Counted from the first letter of the stretch, positions 25,931-35,483 are shown. The stretch is DNA of 64,000 nucleotides from Acidobacteriota bacterium (GCA_018269005.1 JAFDVK010000018.1:54949-118948), one strand, 5' to 3'. A program made the numbers and translations. Notes: a model not told the origin generated them from the letters alone.

Positions 25931-26380
25931 ATGAGTGTAATTTACGACACGATCGCCATTCAGGAGATCCTTCCCCATCGATTCCCGTTCCTGCTTGTCG
26001 ATAAGATAATCGAACTCGAACCGCGGACGCGGATCGTTGGGATCAAGCAGGTCACGATGAACGAACCTTTCTTTGCAGGCCATTTTCCGGGAGCGCCGGT
26101 GATGCCGGGCGTTCTTCAGATAGAAGCTCTTGCACAGGTCGGCGCCATCCTCGCTCTTCGCGAGTTCGAAGACCGCGACGCAAAGATCCCGTTCTTTAGC
26201 GGCATCGAAGGCGCAAAATTCCGAAAACCCGTTCTTCCCGGCGATACGCTTGTCCTCGAAGTAACGGCCTTGCGAACCGGCAGCCGCGTACAGAAAATGC
26301 GCGGCGTCGCGATGGTGGACGGCCAGGTTACGACAGAAGCCGAGATAATGTCGGTAATCGCCGACCGCCCGAAAAGATAA
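25931..26380 (+). CDS. fabZ: 3-hydroxyacyl-ACP dehydratase FabZ
   Basis: 149 aa hot-dog-fold enzyme of fatty-acid elongation, dehydrating 3-hydroxyacyl-ACP. The ATG at 25931 is chosen because it gives the usual N-terminus (YDTIAIQEILPHRFPFLLVD). The catalytic pair is H51 in AGHFPGAPVMPGV and E65 in QIEALAQV; FFSGIEGAKFRKPVLPGD is the conserved central loop. It lies in the ompH-lpxA cluster; the usual lpxD between skp and fabZ is absent here. It is followed after 4 bases by a small membrane gene. Confidence 0.95.
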   Translation: MSVIYDTIAIQEILPHRFPFLLVDKIIELEPRTRIVGIKQVTMNEPFFAGHFPGAPVMPGVLQIEALAQVGAILALREFEDRDAKIPFFSGIEGAKFRKPVLPGDTLVLEVTALRTGSRVQKMRGVAMVDGQVTTEAEIMSVIADRPKR

Positions 26381-26384
26381 CTAT

Positions 26385-26687
26385 ATGGAACCAATAAAGC
26401 TGAATACTCGAGAAGCGATCTTGTGGCTCACGCTGATTGGCGGGGTCATCGGAGTCGTCTTTGGCCTAGTGCCGCTGATCTACGGGCGAATCAAGGGCAA
26501 AGCAAAGCTTGGCATTATCGGTTTCATCGTTTCGATCGTCGCGGGCGCGATATGGGCGGTATTGCCGCTGATCGTGATGATCACATTCGTTTTTCTCATT
26601 CTTCGTAAGGACAAACCAACCGAAGTAGTTGTCGTTAATGACGAGCCGATCGATGTCGCCATTAACGACGATGAGCAAGTTCATTGA
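26385..26687 (+). CDS. Small DUF4190-like membrane protein
   Basis: 100 aa with two membrane helices (LWLTLIGGVIGVVFGLVPLI and IIGFIVSIVAGAIWAVLPLI, the second extending to FVFLIL) separated by a short basic loop GRIKGKAKLG. The layout, including the Gly-Lys-x-x-Leu-Gly turn, resembles DUF4190 proteins, whose function is unknown. The C-terminal 25 residues are acidic and Val-rich. It starts 4 bases after fabZ and ends 10 bases before lpxA, so it is translated as part of the lipid A/fatty acid operon, where such a gene is not usual. Confidence 0.7.
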   Translation: MEPIKLNTREAILWLTLIGGVIGVVFGLVPLIYGRIKGKAKLGIIGFIVSIVAGAIWAVLPLIVMITFVFLILRKDKPTEVVVVNDEPIDVAINDDEQVH

Positions 26688-26697
26688 GATCCCGTCG

Positions 26698-27477
26698 ATG
26701 TCCCAATTCATTCACGAAACAGCCATAGTCGCCGCCGGCGCCGTTGTCGGTGCCGATTGTTACATCGGCCCGTTCTGCACAGTAGGCGAAAGTGTCGTGC
26801 TCGATGATCGCGTCCGGCTCGAATCGCACGTTGTGATCGACGGGCGCACGAAGATCGGCAAGGATACACGCGTCTTCCCGTTCGTCTCAATCGGCCTTGC
26901 ACCGCAGGACCTCAAATACAACAACGAACCGACCGCCACCGAGATCGGCGAGCGGAATCAGATACGCGAATTCGTCACCATTCACCGAGGCACGGCGGGC
27001 GGTGGCGGCGTTACGCGCATCGGCAACGACAACCTGCTTATGGCACAGGCACACGTCGCACACGATTGCCAGCTCGGAAGCGGCATCATCATGGCGAATG
27101 CGGCGACGCTCGCAGGCCATGTCGAAGTTGCCGACCGTGCGAGCATCGGCGCTTTCTCGGGGATCCATCAATTTTGCCGCGTCGGCGTCGAAGCCTTTAT
27201 CGGCGGCTACTCGGTCGTCGTCAAGGACGTGATGCCGTTTGCGACGATCCAGGGCAATCACGCAAAATGCTACGGCTTGAACCGTGTCGGAGCGAAACGC
27301 CGCGGCTATTCCCAAGACGCGATCCGCGACCTGAACCACGCATTTCATCTTCTCCTCAACTCAAAGCTCAATACCACACAGGCTCTCGACCGCATACGCG
27401 AAGAGATCCGCGGCCGCAGCGAAGTCGATACTCTCGTCGAATTCATCTCGACATCGACGCGCGGTGTCGTAAAATAG
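26698..27477 (+). CDS. lpxA: UDP-N-acetylglucosamine acyltransferase LpxA
   Basis: 259 aa from the ATG at 26698. The in-frame ATG at 26629 overlaps the previous gene and adds 23 non-conserved residues, so it is rejected. The left-handed beta-helix hexapeptide repeats are clear (IHETAIVAAGAVVGADCYIG, VRLESHVVIDGRTKIG). The catalytic histidine region is AQAHVAHDCQLGSG and the acyl-chain region GIHQFCRVGVEAFIGGYS. The C-terminal helical part includes GLNRVGAKRRGYS. It performs the first step of lipid A synthesis, evidence that the organism is diderm and probably makes LPS. Confidence 0.95.
   Translation: MSQFIHETAIVAAGAVVGADCYIGPFCTVGESVVLDDRVRLESHVVIDGRTKIGKDTRVFPFVSIGLAPQDLKYNNEPTATEIGERNQIREFVTIHRGTAGGGGVTRIGNDNLLMAQAHVAHDCQLGSGIIMANAATLAGHVEVADRASIGAFSGIHQFCRVGVEAFIGGYSVVVKDVMPFATIQGNHAKCYGLNRVGAKRRGYSQDAIRDLNHAFHLLLNSKLNTTQALDRIREEIRGRSEVDTLVEFISTSTRGVVK
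27470..27475 (+). promoter_or_regulatory. -10-like box before the zinc-ribbon gene
   Basis: TAAAAT overlaps the end of lpxA and is followed by 6 bases (AGGGAA) and ATG at 27482, the same spacing as the leaderless candidates at 8245, 8944 and 8995. The AGGGA could equally act as a ribosome-binding site, so this case is ambiguous. Confidence 0.3.
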
Positions 27478-27481
27478 GGAA

Positions 27482-27700
27482 ATGGAAAATTCTGCGGAGG
27501 TCATCGCCGAATTCGGCAAGCGCGTTCAGCGCTGTTACGGCTGCTTCATCGCCTATCACCTGAAGGATATGTATCTGGGTGAGGACGTTACGTTCTTTTG
27601 CGAACATTGTCACGACGACACGATGTTCCATTTTTCTGACTTTTCAAAGCTGCTGGATCTGTCAAAGCTCAAAGAAGTTACGGAATGTCACCATCATTAG
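27482..27700 (+). CDS. Small zinc-ribbon-like hypothetical protein
   Basis: 72 aa, not recognised. Two cysteine pairs, CYGC (about 18-21) and CEHC (about 40-43), with nearby histidines suggest one zinc site. The C-terminus ends TECHHH. It is soluble with no signal peptide. It begins 4 bases after lpxA and its stop touches the start of the FHA gene, so it is probably the link of one transcript. Confidence 0.7.
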   Translation: MENSAEVIAEFGKRVQRCYGCFIAYHLKDMYLGEDVTFFCEHCHDDTMFHFSDFSKLLDLSKLKEVTECHHH

Positions 27701-29218
27701 ATGAGGCCAGTTACGCTGAAAATAGACGCTCCGGACGGCGTGCGGGAGATCACGCTGCAGGATGAGGTGTCTATCGGCAGAACGCCGGAATCGAGCGTCG
27801 TAATTGCAGACAGCGGGCTCTCGCGGCGGAACACGACCATCTTTCGCGACGGCGATGATGTCCTCGTCGTGGATGAACGCTCGACGAACGGCACATTCTT
27901 GAACGGCGAAAAGCTCGACGACCGCCCGCGTATCCTGCACGACGGCGATTCGATACGCCTAGGCAGCTCGACGACGATACGCATCGAGACCGGCGAAGGA
28001 AAAGCGACCCCGCCGACGGCAGCCACTCCAGTTCCTGAGCCTCCGCTGCCCGCAGAACCTCAAGCTGCGCCGACATATACTGCTCCTCCGCCAACGCCGG
28101 CCGCAGGCTCGAATGCGACCACATTCCTGCTGATCGGCGCGGTCGCGTTCACTCTGCTGATCGTCGCCGGGGCCGGAGCCGCATTGCTCTTTTCGCGGCA
28201 AACTTCAACGTCCGGCACGAATGCGAACACCGGCCTTCCAACGCCGAAGATCAACACGGCTCGGCGAATTCCGGTGCGCGTGATCGATCCACTTGGCGAT
28301 CAGAATGAGGACGACCTCGATGATCTGATCGCGTCCTGGGAAACCGCTGAAAAAGAGGTCGATGCATCGACGATCTCAGACGTCACGGTCGGTGCGGACG
28401 ACACCGCGGAGAGCGATCTCAACGTGCCCGCGTCCCTTCTCGCTGACAGACAGAAAAAAGCTCTCGAACCGCGTGACGCCGAAACGGGCATCCGCCCCGC
28501 AGGGCTCGACGTTCCTAAAGAGCTTTTCGGCGATGGCGTGATAAAGCAAAAGGCAAAGCTCCGCGAGATGAAGAAAGACGGCTATCATCAGCCGCTCGAT
28601 TTTCCCGACCTCGCGGAAAAGCGTCTAAATAAAGAACTTATCGAGATGCCGATGGCCGCTCAGAGCTATTATCTCGACGTCGGCGGAAGCGCGAGCGACG
28701 GGCCGTTCCAATCTTTTGCTTTTCCGAACGTTCATGCTGATATTGTTCCGGGCTCGCAGAAGATGCTTGCCATAGGCCGTCTTGCGGATAATTTCGCTGG
28801 CCACAAATACGACATCAACAACCCTGCCGATCGAAAGCAGATGCGCGTCCGCCTGCTGAGAATGTTCAATCCGCGGGCAAAGCCCATCTTGCTCGAACTT
28901 GCCGAAGCCTATTACAAGCAGTTCAATCGCCCCTTACGTGTAACTTCCCTGACGCGTTCGATGGACTACCAGATCGGATTGAACGCAACGAACGTCAATT
29001 CGTTCAAAGTGCGGGACGAGAACGCTCTGCCGCCGCATACTTCGGGCTGCGCCTTTGACCTTGCACGAAAACATATGACCGCCGCCGAACAAAATTTCGT
29101 AATGAAAAAGCTCGCGGAAATGGAAAATGCGAAGAAGCTCGACGCTCTCATCGAATACGGACAGAATGCCTGTTTTCACGTCTTTATTTACTTTGACGGC
29201 CTTGCCCCGAATATGTAG
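27701..29218 (+). CDS. FHA-domain membrane protein with M15-like (DUF5715-type) C-terminal domain
   Basis: 505 aa. Residues 1-95 form an FHA phosphothreonine-binding domain (VSIGRTPESSVVIADSGLSR, VVDERSTNGTFLNGEKL). A Pro/Ala linker and one membrane helix (TTFLLIGAVAFTLLIVAGAG) follow. The outer part (about 290-505) has TSLTRSMDYQ, then PPHTSGCAFDLARKHMT and CFHVF. H446, D453 and H493 match the zinc ligands of M15/VanY-type peptidases and of DUF5715 proteins. A protein that reads phosphorylation inside the cell and may cut or bind cell wall outside is inferred. No kinase gene is adjacent. Confidence 0.78.
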   Translation: MRPVTLKIDAPDGVREITLQDEVSIGRTPESSVVIADSGLSRRNTTIFRDGDDVLVVDERSTNGTFLNGEKLDDRPRILHDGDSIRLGSSTTIRIETGEGKATPPTAATPVPEPPLPAEPQAAPTYTAPPPTPAAGSNATTFLLIGAVAFTLLIVAGAGAALLFSRQTSTSGTNANTGLPTPKINTARRIPVRVIDPLGDQNEDDLDDLIASWETAEKEVDASTISDVTVGADDTAESDLNVPASLLADRQKKALEPRDAETGIRPAGLDVPKELFGDGVIKQKAKLREMKKDGYHQPLDFPDLAEKRLNKELIEMPMAAQSYYLDVGGSASDGPFQSFAFPNVHADIVPGSQKMLAIGRLADNFAGHKYDINNPADRKQMRVRLLRMFNPRAKPILLELAEAYYKQFNRPLRVTSLTRSMDYQIGLNATNVNSFKVRDENALPPHTSGCAFDLARKHMTAAEQNFVMKKLAEMENAKKLDALIEYGQNACFHVFIYFDGLAPNM

Positions 29219-29269
29219 CTCGGCGGTCGAGATTGATTCCCGCACAGCGTCGATCTAAACTCGAAATAG

Positions 29270-32200
29270 ATGAACGATGCCGATCAGGAATACGAGAAGC
29301 AGTCCCTAACGGACCTTGCAAAAGGCCTTTCGCGGCTTCCCGCCGGAAAGCGTCGTGCTGCGATCGAGGCCAGCGCGTCGATCGCGGGCGTCAGCCTGAA
29401 AGCGAGCCGTGCATTCGTCGCCGCTGCCGCGGATGCGGCAAAGATACTCTCGGCGGAAGACCTCAGAGCCTGGGCCGACCTCGGCCGCAGGCTCGCGATG
29501 GGCAAGGCCGAAACGGGAATGAAGTTCTTTGCCGACGGCGCAGAATCGCTAAAGCCAGTGCCCTCGCCGCTGCGGCATCTGGTCTTTGAGATCGCGGCAA
29601 AGCAGCTCATCCTTTCAAGCTCTGTCGCGTCGGAAAGTTTCGGCCTCGTGCCCGAACTCGCAAAGAGCGTTAAGGACAATGACCTTTTGGCCCGCTTCTT
29701 GGAACTCGCTCTTCAGGTTGCGATGCGGTCCGCGAAGCACTCGTCGATCCTGCTGAAAGCGTCGCCCGAGGTCGCCGAATGCTTTCGTGCCTTTGGCGAA
29801 GCACGAGAAAGCGTGATCGAGGCGTCATTCAAACTTGCGGAGAATTTCGCCACGCGAACAGGCGGAATGACGGCCGATCTTTGGGTCGAATTGCCGCAAG
29901 CGTTGACGAACTTATCTGCCCGCGACGCCATCTTGCTGCTCAACGAAGCTGACAGATTCCTCGAATTTGGCGGCAGCGTCACGCTTCTGCTCATCTCATC
30001 CGGGAGCGACGCCATCGCGGCCGGACGAGACATTTTCGTCGAATGGACAAAGGCGTCAAGAACGGTCGCGGCACACGGAAACGCGGTTCTTATCGCCTTT
30101 CTACGTGCAACGCCCGTATTTCTTCGCCGGATCAGGCACCACAAGTCCGTCAATTCGCTGTCGATATCGCACGTCCTTCGGCTCATCGCAAAGATCGCGG
30201 AGACCGACGCGGAGAGTGCTCTCTCGGCCTTACGTTCGAGTGCCGGTGCTCTCGAGAAGGTTTCGGTCAAGCAATATGAAGCGTGGGTTATCGAAGGACT
30301 CGCCGAGCACCAGAATTCTACATCGAAGGCACGCCGCAGCTATTTCGCACTCGAAACGCGTGAATCACGCGACAAGCTCCAGCAAGCGAAGACGGGCATT
30401 TCGCTCGAAGCCGTGCAGAATGTCCTTCGCATCTACGTCGAGGGCTTGACGGGCCGCGAGGTCGAGGTCGCGCCGCTTTCCGCCGTGCCTCAAGAGAGCC
30501 GCATCGGCGACGGGAAGACGATCTTCCTGCCCGCGACGGTTGCGGAGTTCAACGATGACGAACGCGATTTCAAGCTCTACAAAGTGCTCGCCGCACACGC
30601 CGCCGGACAGATCGAATTCGGAACCTATGCTCATGCGACCGACGAGCTGAAAGCCGTTTACAGCGAGCTTTCCGCTCTGTATTCTGCAACGGCCGAGGAA
30701 CGCGATGCGTTCTCGCTCGCCGGCTATATCGAAGACGTACAAAAAGGTGAGCGTGCACGGCCAGACGATGTCTTCGATTCGGCCGAGCATAAACTTCCTG
30801 CCGGCGGCGATTATCGATCAGTGCTCTCGGTCTTTCCGGAACCGCGTCTCGCACGCCGCATCTTCGGTACGATGGAGAATGCGCGTATCGACACGTGCCT
30901 GCGTGCAGAATATCGCGGCCTGCGAAAAGACCTCGACCTGATGCAGCAATTTCTGCGGCAGAATCGCCCGTATATTTTTGACGTACCGGCGAATCAGGTC
31001 GCGTTCGAGCTGTTGTTCCAGATCACGATGTGCGGCGGGGCGACCGACGACGCCAGACAGTTCTATCCGCAGGTTGTCGACGAAATATCCGCGGTGCTCG
31101 AACGCTTTGTCCGGCAACGCTCAGAGGCAAAGGTTTCCACCGTCGCGGATTCGCTGCTTGCGACGAGCCGCGTTTACGATCTTTTCCAGAACGTGATGCC
31201 GGAGCGTGCCGAAGAAACCGACGCCCAGGAAGATGAAGATGAGACGGGCGAGTATGCGTATGAGGACAAGGCCGCTCAGGAGTCCGTCACCGAAGACAAG
31301 GTAAAACGCGAACGCGAGATGGCGGCCGAAGATGTCTCCGAACTTTTCAACGCGTGGAACAGCCTCGACGATGAAGGCGAGCCTGACGATCTTCGCGGGG
31401 CCGAAGCCTGGGCCGGGGCTGAGATCCCTGAGCAGGCCCTTGAAAGCGGCGATATTGCCTTTGCGTACGATGAATGGGACCGCGAGCTGAACGATTATCG
31501 TGTCGGCTGGAGCCGCGTTATCGAAAAGAAGGTCAAGGAAGGAGACCGCACCTTCGTCGAGCTAACGCGCACGCGTTATCGCGGCGTGATCTCGTCGATC
31601 CGGCATCAGTTCCAATTGATGAAGCCCGAGAATCTGACGCGGATCAACCGGCAGATCGATGGTGAGGATTACGACCTGAACGCGCTCGTCGATTTTGTGA
31701 TCGACCGCAAGGCCGACGGGCGACAAAGCGAGAACATCTATACAAAACGGCTGCGCCGTGAACGCGATGTCGCCGTCTCGATCCTGCTTGATCAGTCGAG
31801 TTCGACCGCGCGCACGATAACGCGAAACCCTCTGCAGCCTTACACGCATCCCGGCCGACGCATCATCGAGATCGAGAAGGAAGGGCTCGTCCTGATGAGC
31901 GAAGCCCTCGATGCGGTCGGCGACATCTATTCGATAAATGGATTTACCAGCGAAGGCCGCAGGAACGTAAAATTCTATGTCGTAAAGGATTTTGCCGACA
32001 AATATGACGCCGAGGTCGAGAAACGCATCGGCGGAATCAACTTCGAAAACAACACGCGGCTTGGCGCAGCGATCAGACACGCGGCGAACAAACTTCTTCG
32101 TCAAGATTCGCGTACGAAGCTGCTGATCGTTCTAACTGATGGCCGCCCGTACGATCATGATTACGGCGACGCACGATACGCACGCGAAGATGTCCGCGAA

Positions 32201-32371
32201 GCGCTGACCGAAGCAAAAATGTCCGGCATCACGCCGTTCTGCATCACGGTCGATCGCGAATCCGAGGCCGAACTTCGCGACCTTTACGGCGATGTCGGCT
32301 ATACGATAATCGACGATGTGCTTTCGCTGCCTGAACGTATGCCGAATATCTACCGACGCCTGACCACGTAG
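29270..32371 (+). CDS. Large NorD-like protein with C-terminal VWA domain
   Basis: 1033 aa soluble protein. The first 600 residues are Ala/Leu-rich helices, probably repeat-like. Around 640-680 there is a very acidic stretch. The C-terminal VWA domain (about 830-1030) has a MIDAS: DQSSS (D841, S843, S845), a threonine in [14 protein letters not shown] and [13 protein letters not shown]. The layout matches NorD/CbbO-type proteins, which act with MoxR-family AAA+ ATPases (NorQ/CbbQ) to insert metals or activate enzymes. No MoxR gene or nitric oxide reductase lies in the window, so the target is unknown. A TAAACT box 8 bases upstream may be a -10. Confidence 0.8.
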   Translation: MNDADQEYEKQSLTDLAKGLSRLPAGKRRAAIEASASIAGVSLKASRAFVAAAADAAKILSAEDLRAWADLGRRLAMGKAETGMKFFADGAESLKPVPSPLRHLVFEIAAKQLILSSSVASESFGLVPELAKSVKDNDLLARFLELALQVAMRSAKHSSILLKASPEVAECFRAFGEARESVIEASFKLAENFATRTGGMTADLWVELPQALTNLSARDAILLLNEADRFLEFGGSVTLLLISSGSDAIAAGRDIFVEWTKASRTVAAHGNAVLIAFLRATPVFLRRIRHHKSVNSLSISHVLRLIAKIAETDAESALSALRSSAGALEKVSVKQYEAWVIEGLAEHQNSTSKARRSYFALETRESRDKLQQAKTGISLEAVQNVLRIYVEGLTGREVEVAPLSAVPQESRIGDGKTIFLPATVAEFNDDERDFKLYKVLAAHAAGQIEFGTYAHATDELKAVYSELSALYSATAEERDAFSLAGYIEDVQKGERARPDDVFDSAEHKLPAGGDYRSVLSVFPEPRLARRIFGTMENARIDTCLRAEYRGLRKDLDLMQQFLRQNRPYIFDVPANQVAFELLFQITMCGGATDDARQFYPQVVDEISAVLERFVRQRSEAKVSTVADSLLATSRVYDLFQNVMPERAEETDAQEDEDETGEYAYEDKAAQESVTEDKVKREREMAAEDVSELFNAWNSLDDEGEPDDLRGAEAWAGAEIPEQALESGDIAFAYDEWDRELNDYRVGWSRVIEKKVKEGDRTFVELTRTRYRGVISSIRHQFQLMKPENLTRINRQIDGEDYDLNALVDFVIDRKADGRQSENIYTKRLRRERDVAVSILLDQSSSTARTITRNPLQPYTHPGRRIIEIEKEGLVLMSEALDAVGDIYSINGFTSEGRRNVKFYVVKDFADKYDAEVEKRIGGINFENNTRLGAAIRHAANKLLRQDSRTKLLIVLTDGRPYDHDYGDARYAREDVREALTEAKMSGITPFCITVDRESEAELRDLYGDVGYTIIDDVLSLPERMPNIYRRLTT

Positions 32372-32435
32372 TTCGTTGGTGACTTTTCGCACGGTCTTCG
32401 CATATTAATTGCAGATCAGCAGCAAGGAGAAAGCT

Positions 32436-33608
32436 ATGAACATCACATCGCTCGCCGCGTTTTTTGCACTTTGTTTCTCTATTGCCTGTTCGCCCGCGAA
32501 TCCGCCTGCAGACTCCGTTTTTACGACGCCTTCGGGCGATGTGGAGTTTGCGGTCGAAACCGTCGCGGGCGGACTTGAGGTTCCGTGGGCGTTAGCGTGG
32601 CTGCCGAACGGCGACATTCTCGTTACCGAAAGGCCGGGCCGCGTCCGCATCGTCGAGAAAGGCAAATTACGCGAAAAGCCTGTGTTTACCGTGCCCGACG
32701 TAGAACCGAGCAGCGAGAGCGGCTTGATGGATATCACCCTTCATCCGGATTTTGCGAAGAACAGCTTCATCTATCTCGCGTATTCATACAACACGGACGG
32801 CAAGAAGGTGAAGGTCGTTCGATACATGTTTAAGAACGGCGAGTTTACCGAACCAAAGATCATCATCGACAACATTCCGGGCGCGCCGAACCACGCCGGA
32901 ATGCGAGCACGCTTCGGGCCGGACGGCAATCTCTACATCACGACCGGCGACTCGACAGATTGGGATCTTGCACAGGATCTGAACTCGCTCGCAGGAAAAG
33001 TCCTTCGTCTCAACGATGACGGCAGTGTGCCGAAAGACAATCCGTTCGTTGGCCGCAAGGACGTTCGTCCGGAGATATGGACCTACGGCAATCGAAATCC
33101 GCAAGGTATCGCGTGGCAGCCCGGAACCGGCCTTGCGTTTGAGACCGAACACGGGCCGAGCAGCTTCGAAGGAAAGGGTTCGGGCGGCGACGAGGTAAAC
33201 ATTCTTGAGGCCGGCAAGAACTATGGCTGGCCTGTGATCCACCACGCAGAGAAACGCGAAGGTATGGAATCGCCGCTTCTCGAATACAGTCCGGCGTGCG
33301 CACCTGCAAGCGCGATGTTCTATACGGGCTCGATATTCAAGCCATTTAACGGCAACTTCTTTTTCGGCTGCTTGAGAGGTGCGCGGATCATCCGCGTGGT
33401 GCTCGACGGGCGAAAGGTCGTGCGTCAGGAAGACCTTTTGAGCGGAAGCTACGGCCGCATCCGCGAGGTCGCACAAGGGCCCGACGGATACATCTATTTC
33501 ACAACTTCGAACCAGGACGGACGCGGACGCCCGGCAGCCGACGACGACCGCATCCTCCGCATCGTCCCGAAACCGCAAACCCCGGCCAAACCAAAAGGAG
33601 CATCTTAA
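32436..33608 (+). CDS. PQQ-dependent soluble aldose sugar dehydrogenase-like lipoprotein
   Basis: 390 aa from the ATG at 32436, which has AAGGAGA 5 bases upstream. The signal peptide ends FSIACS, a lipobox, so the mature protein would be a lipoprotein. The rest is a six-bladed beta-propeller of the GdhB/YliI family: VPWALAWLPNGDILVTERPG, SGLMDITLHPDF, NHAGMRARFGPDGNLYITTG, GNRNPQGIAWQPG and ETEHGPSSFEGKGSGGDEVN. PQQ and Ca2+ binding are expected. The next gene, 2 bases later, is a second protein of the same superfamily. Confidence 0.88.
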   Translation: MNITSLAAFFALCFSIACSPANPPADSVFTTPSGDVEFAVETVAGGLEVPWALAWLPNGDILVTERPGRVRIVEKGKLREKPVFTVPDVEPSSESGLMDITLHPDFAKNSFIYLAYSYNTDGKKVKVVRYMFKNGEFTEPKIIIDNIPGAPNHAGMRARFGPDGNLYITTGDSTDWDLAQDLNSLAGKVLRLNDDGSVPKDNPFVGRKDVRPEIWTYGNRNPQGIAWQPGTGLAFETEHGPSSFEGKGSGGDEVNILEAGKNYGWPVIHHAEKREGMESPLLEYSPACAPASAMFYTGSIFKPFNGNFFFGCLRGARIIRVVLDGRKVVRQEDLLSGSYGRIREVAQGPDGYIYFTTSNQDGRGRPAADDDRILRIVPKPQTPAKPKGAS

Positions 33609-33610
33609 GA

Positions 33611-34963
33611 ATGTCGCGACGATCTACGACCGTATCGCTCTGTCTCGCACTATTTCTCGCATTTGCGTCGATCTCGTTTGCGCAGACCAAGCTCACGCCG
33701 CATCGCGTCAAGCTAAACAAAGGCTCTGCATTTTCGCTGAATTTGCCCGAAAACTTTGAGATAATTCCTGCCGCCGAAGGGCTAAAGCGTGTGCGTTTCT
33801 TTACGAAGTCGCCGGATGGCCGCGTCTTCGTGACCGATATGTACAACCTTGCTGATAACAAGCGGGGTGCGATCTACATACTCGACGGCTTTGACGAAAA
33901 GACGGGCAAGTTTGCACGCGTCATTCCGTATTTGACGGGCTTGAGGAATCCGAACAGCTGCCAATTCTATACTGACGCGAACGGACAGGTCTGGTTCTAT
34001 CTTGCGGAAACTCACCAGCTCACGCGTCGCAAATTTACGCCCGGCGAGACAAAACCTTCGGACACAAAACCGGAAGTTTTGCGTACTTTTCCTGATTACG
34101 GCCTTAGCTACAAGTACGGCGGCTGGCATCTGACCCGCACACTTTCTTTTGCACCGAACGGCCGGCTTTACGTCTCCGTAGGATCGTCTTGCGACGCGTG
34201 CGTTGAAAAAGAGAAGGTTCGGGCGAGCATTATTTCGATGAACCCGGACGGCTCGGACGAACGCGAGATAGCCCGCGGCCTTCGAAATGCGGTCGGCCTG
34301 CGCGTCATCGGCGAGAATGTTTTTGCGACCAATCAGGGCGTAGATCATCTGGGGCTATACAAACCCGACGAAACTTTTTACGCACTAAAAGAAGGTACCG
34401 ACTACGGCTGGCCGTATTGCTATTCGTCAAAAGGCAGGATCTACAAAGACGCAAAGTTCAAGCGTGCTTCGGCGTGCAAGGACGTGCCCGCCCCTTACGC
34501 CTATTTCCCTGCGCACTCGTCGGCTCTCGGCTTCGACTATTTCAACGATGATGACGCTGAAACGGTAATAAAGGATGGGTTCCTCGTTTCGCTCCATGGC
34601 TCGACCGACAAACGCATCGGGCACGGATACAAGGTCGTGATAATGCGAAAAGGAAAAGCGCTCGAAGACTTCATCACCGGCTTTCTGTCAAAAGGCAAAG
34701 TGCTCGGCCGTCCATGCGACATTATGAAGATCGGTGCGAACGCATTTCTCTTGACCGACGACAACCATGGTGTCGTTTATCTGGTTCGCAAGAAGGGCAC
34801 GACGCCCTCGATAGCTGCGCAACCTGTTGCACCTGCTAGTGAAATAAAGCCGACAGCAAGCGATTCGAATGACGTCGTCTCGCAAAACACGCCCGCCAGA
34901 AGCACAACGTGCTTCGGAGTCGCACTGCTCTTTATGACTTCGATGTTTTTGAAGTGGGTCTAG
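33611..34963 (+). CDS. PQQ-dehydrogenase-like beta-propeller protein, secreted
   Basis: 450 aa with signal peptide (VSLCLALFLAFASISFAQ). The propeller region shows the sugar-dehydrogenase layout in a divergent form: RVRFFTKSPDGRVFVTDMYN, HLTRTLSFAPNGRLYVSVGS, RGLRNAVGLRV and EGTDYGWPYCYSS, with YFPAHSSALGFDYF near the end. Cys pairs such as SSCDAC suggest disulfides. A Thr/Ser linker precedes a short hydrophobic C-terminus, TTCFGVALLFMTSMFLKWV, a possible membrane anchor. It is coupled to the upstream paralogue and overlaps the convergent PAAR gene by 4 bases. Substrate unknown. Confidence 0.8.
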   Translation: MSRRSTTVSLCLALFLAFASISFAQTKLTPHRVKLNKGSAFSLNLPENFEIIPAAEGLKRVRFFTKSPDGRVFVTDMYNLADNKRGAIYILDGFDEKTGKFARVIPYLTGLRNPNSCQFYTDANGQVWFYLAETHQLTRRKFTPGETKPSDTKPEVLRTFPDYGLSYKYGGWHLTRTLSFAPNGRLYVSVGSSCDACVEKEKVRASIISMNPDGSDEREIARGLRNAVGLRVIGENVFATNQGVDHLGLYKPDETFYALKEGTDYGWPYCYSSKGRIYKDAKFKRASACKDVPAPYAYFPAHSSALGFDYFNDDDAETVIKDGFLVSLHGSTDKRIGHGYKVVIMRKGKALEDFITGFLSKGKVLGRPCDIMKIGANAFLLTDDNHGVVYLVRKKGTTPSIAAQPVAPASEIKPTASDSNDVVSQNTPARSTTCFGVALLFMTSMFLKWV

Positions 34964-35454
34964 CCGCCGATGATCACCGTCGGGCAGCCCATCGTGATCT
35001 TGTTCGGCGGGCCGACGGCTTCGAGGATAGTGTCGCCCTGGCGTGCGGCGGGAAAGTTCGCGATCATTACGGTCGCGGACGGCGTGATCACGATGCCGGG
35101 GCCGTGCGGAGGAATTGGTAAGGGCGTTACGCAGGAATGAATGTCGGAACCACCTGCGGCGCTCGATATCGCACTTCCCATTGCGGCAGCCGCCGCAGCC
35201 TTTGTCGCCTCTTCAGCGGCTTTCGCTGCCGGAGCTCCGGGTGTTCCCGCAGCGGCGAGAGTTGCGGCCTCGGCGGTCTTTATAACCGCATCTGATGCGG
35301 CCTTGGCCGCCTGCATCGCGGCAGCAACGGCCGGATTGACACCTCGCCACGCGGGCAAAAAGCCAATAATAACAGTAACCGCCGTCGGCCCGCCCGTAAG
35401 AACGGGCGGCAGCGGATGTGCTACCGGATCTGAAATTCTAGCGGCTGGCGGCAT
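34960..35454 (-). CDS. PAAR-domain spike-tip protein with Ala-rich helical insertion
   Basis: 164 aa, last gene of the T6SS cluster. The N-terminal PAAR half (MPPAARISDPVAHPL, GGPTAVTVIIGFLPAWRG) and C-terminal PAAR half (HSCVTPLPIPPHGPGIVITP, NFPAARQGDTILEAVGPPN, GCPTVIIGG) are separated by about 65 residues of Ala/Lys/Glu helix (residues 40-100). PAAR proteins cap VgrG and can carry effectors. The insertion may form a helical hairpin that interacts with a cargo protein or membrane. Its start follows a GGGAG ribosome-binding site. Confidence 0.88.
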   Translation of the reverse strand: MPPAARISDPVAHPLPPVLTGGPTAVTVIIGFLPAWRGVNPAVAAAMQAAKAASDAVIKTAEAATLAAAGTPGAPAAKAAEEATKAAAAAAMGSAISSAAGGSDIHSCVTPLPIPPHGPGIVITPSATVMIANFPAARQGDTILEAVGPPNKITMGCPTVIIGG

Positions 35455-35483
35455 AATAGTTCTCTCCCTGTTATCTAACGCCC

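Noticed and set aside
26629..26697. Upstream start for lpxA
   Set aside because: It overlaps the preceding membrane-protein gene and adds non-conserved residues.
27701..29218. FHA protein as a T6SS regulator (Fha/TagH)
   Set aside because: It is 6 kb from the T6SS genes, on the other strand and with a peptidase-like rather than TagH C-terminus.
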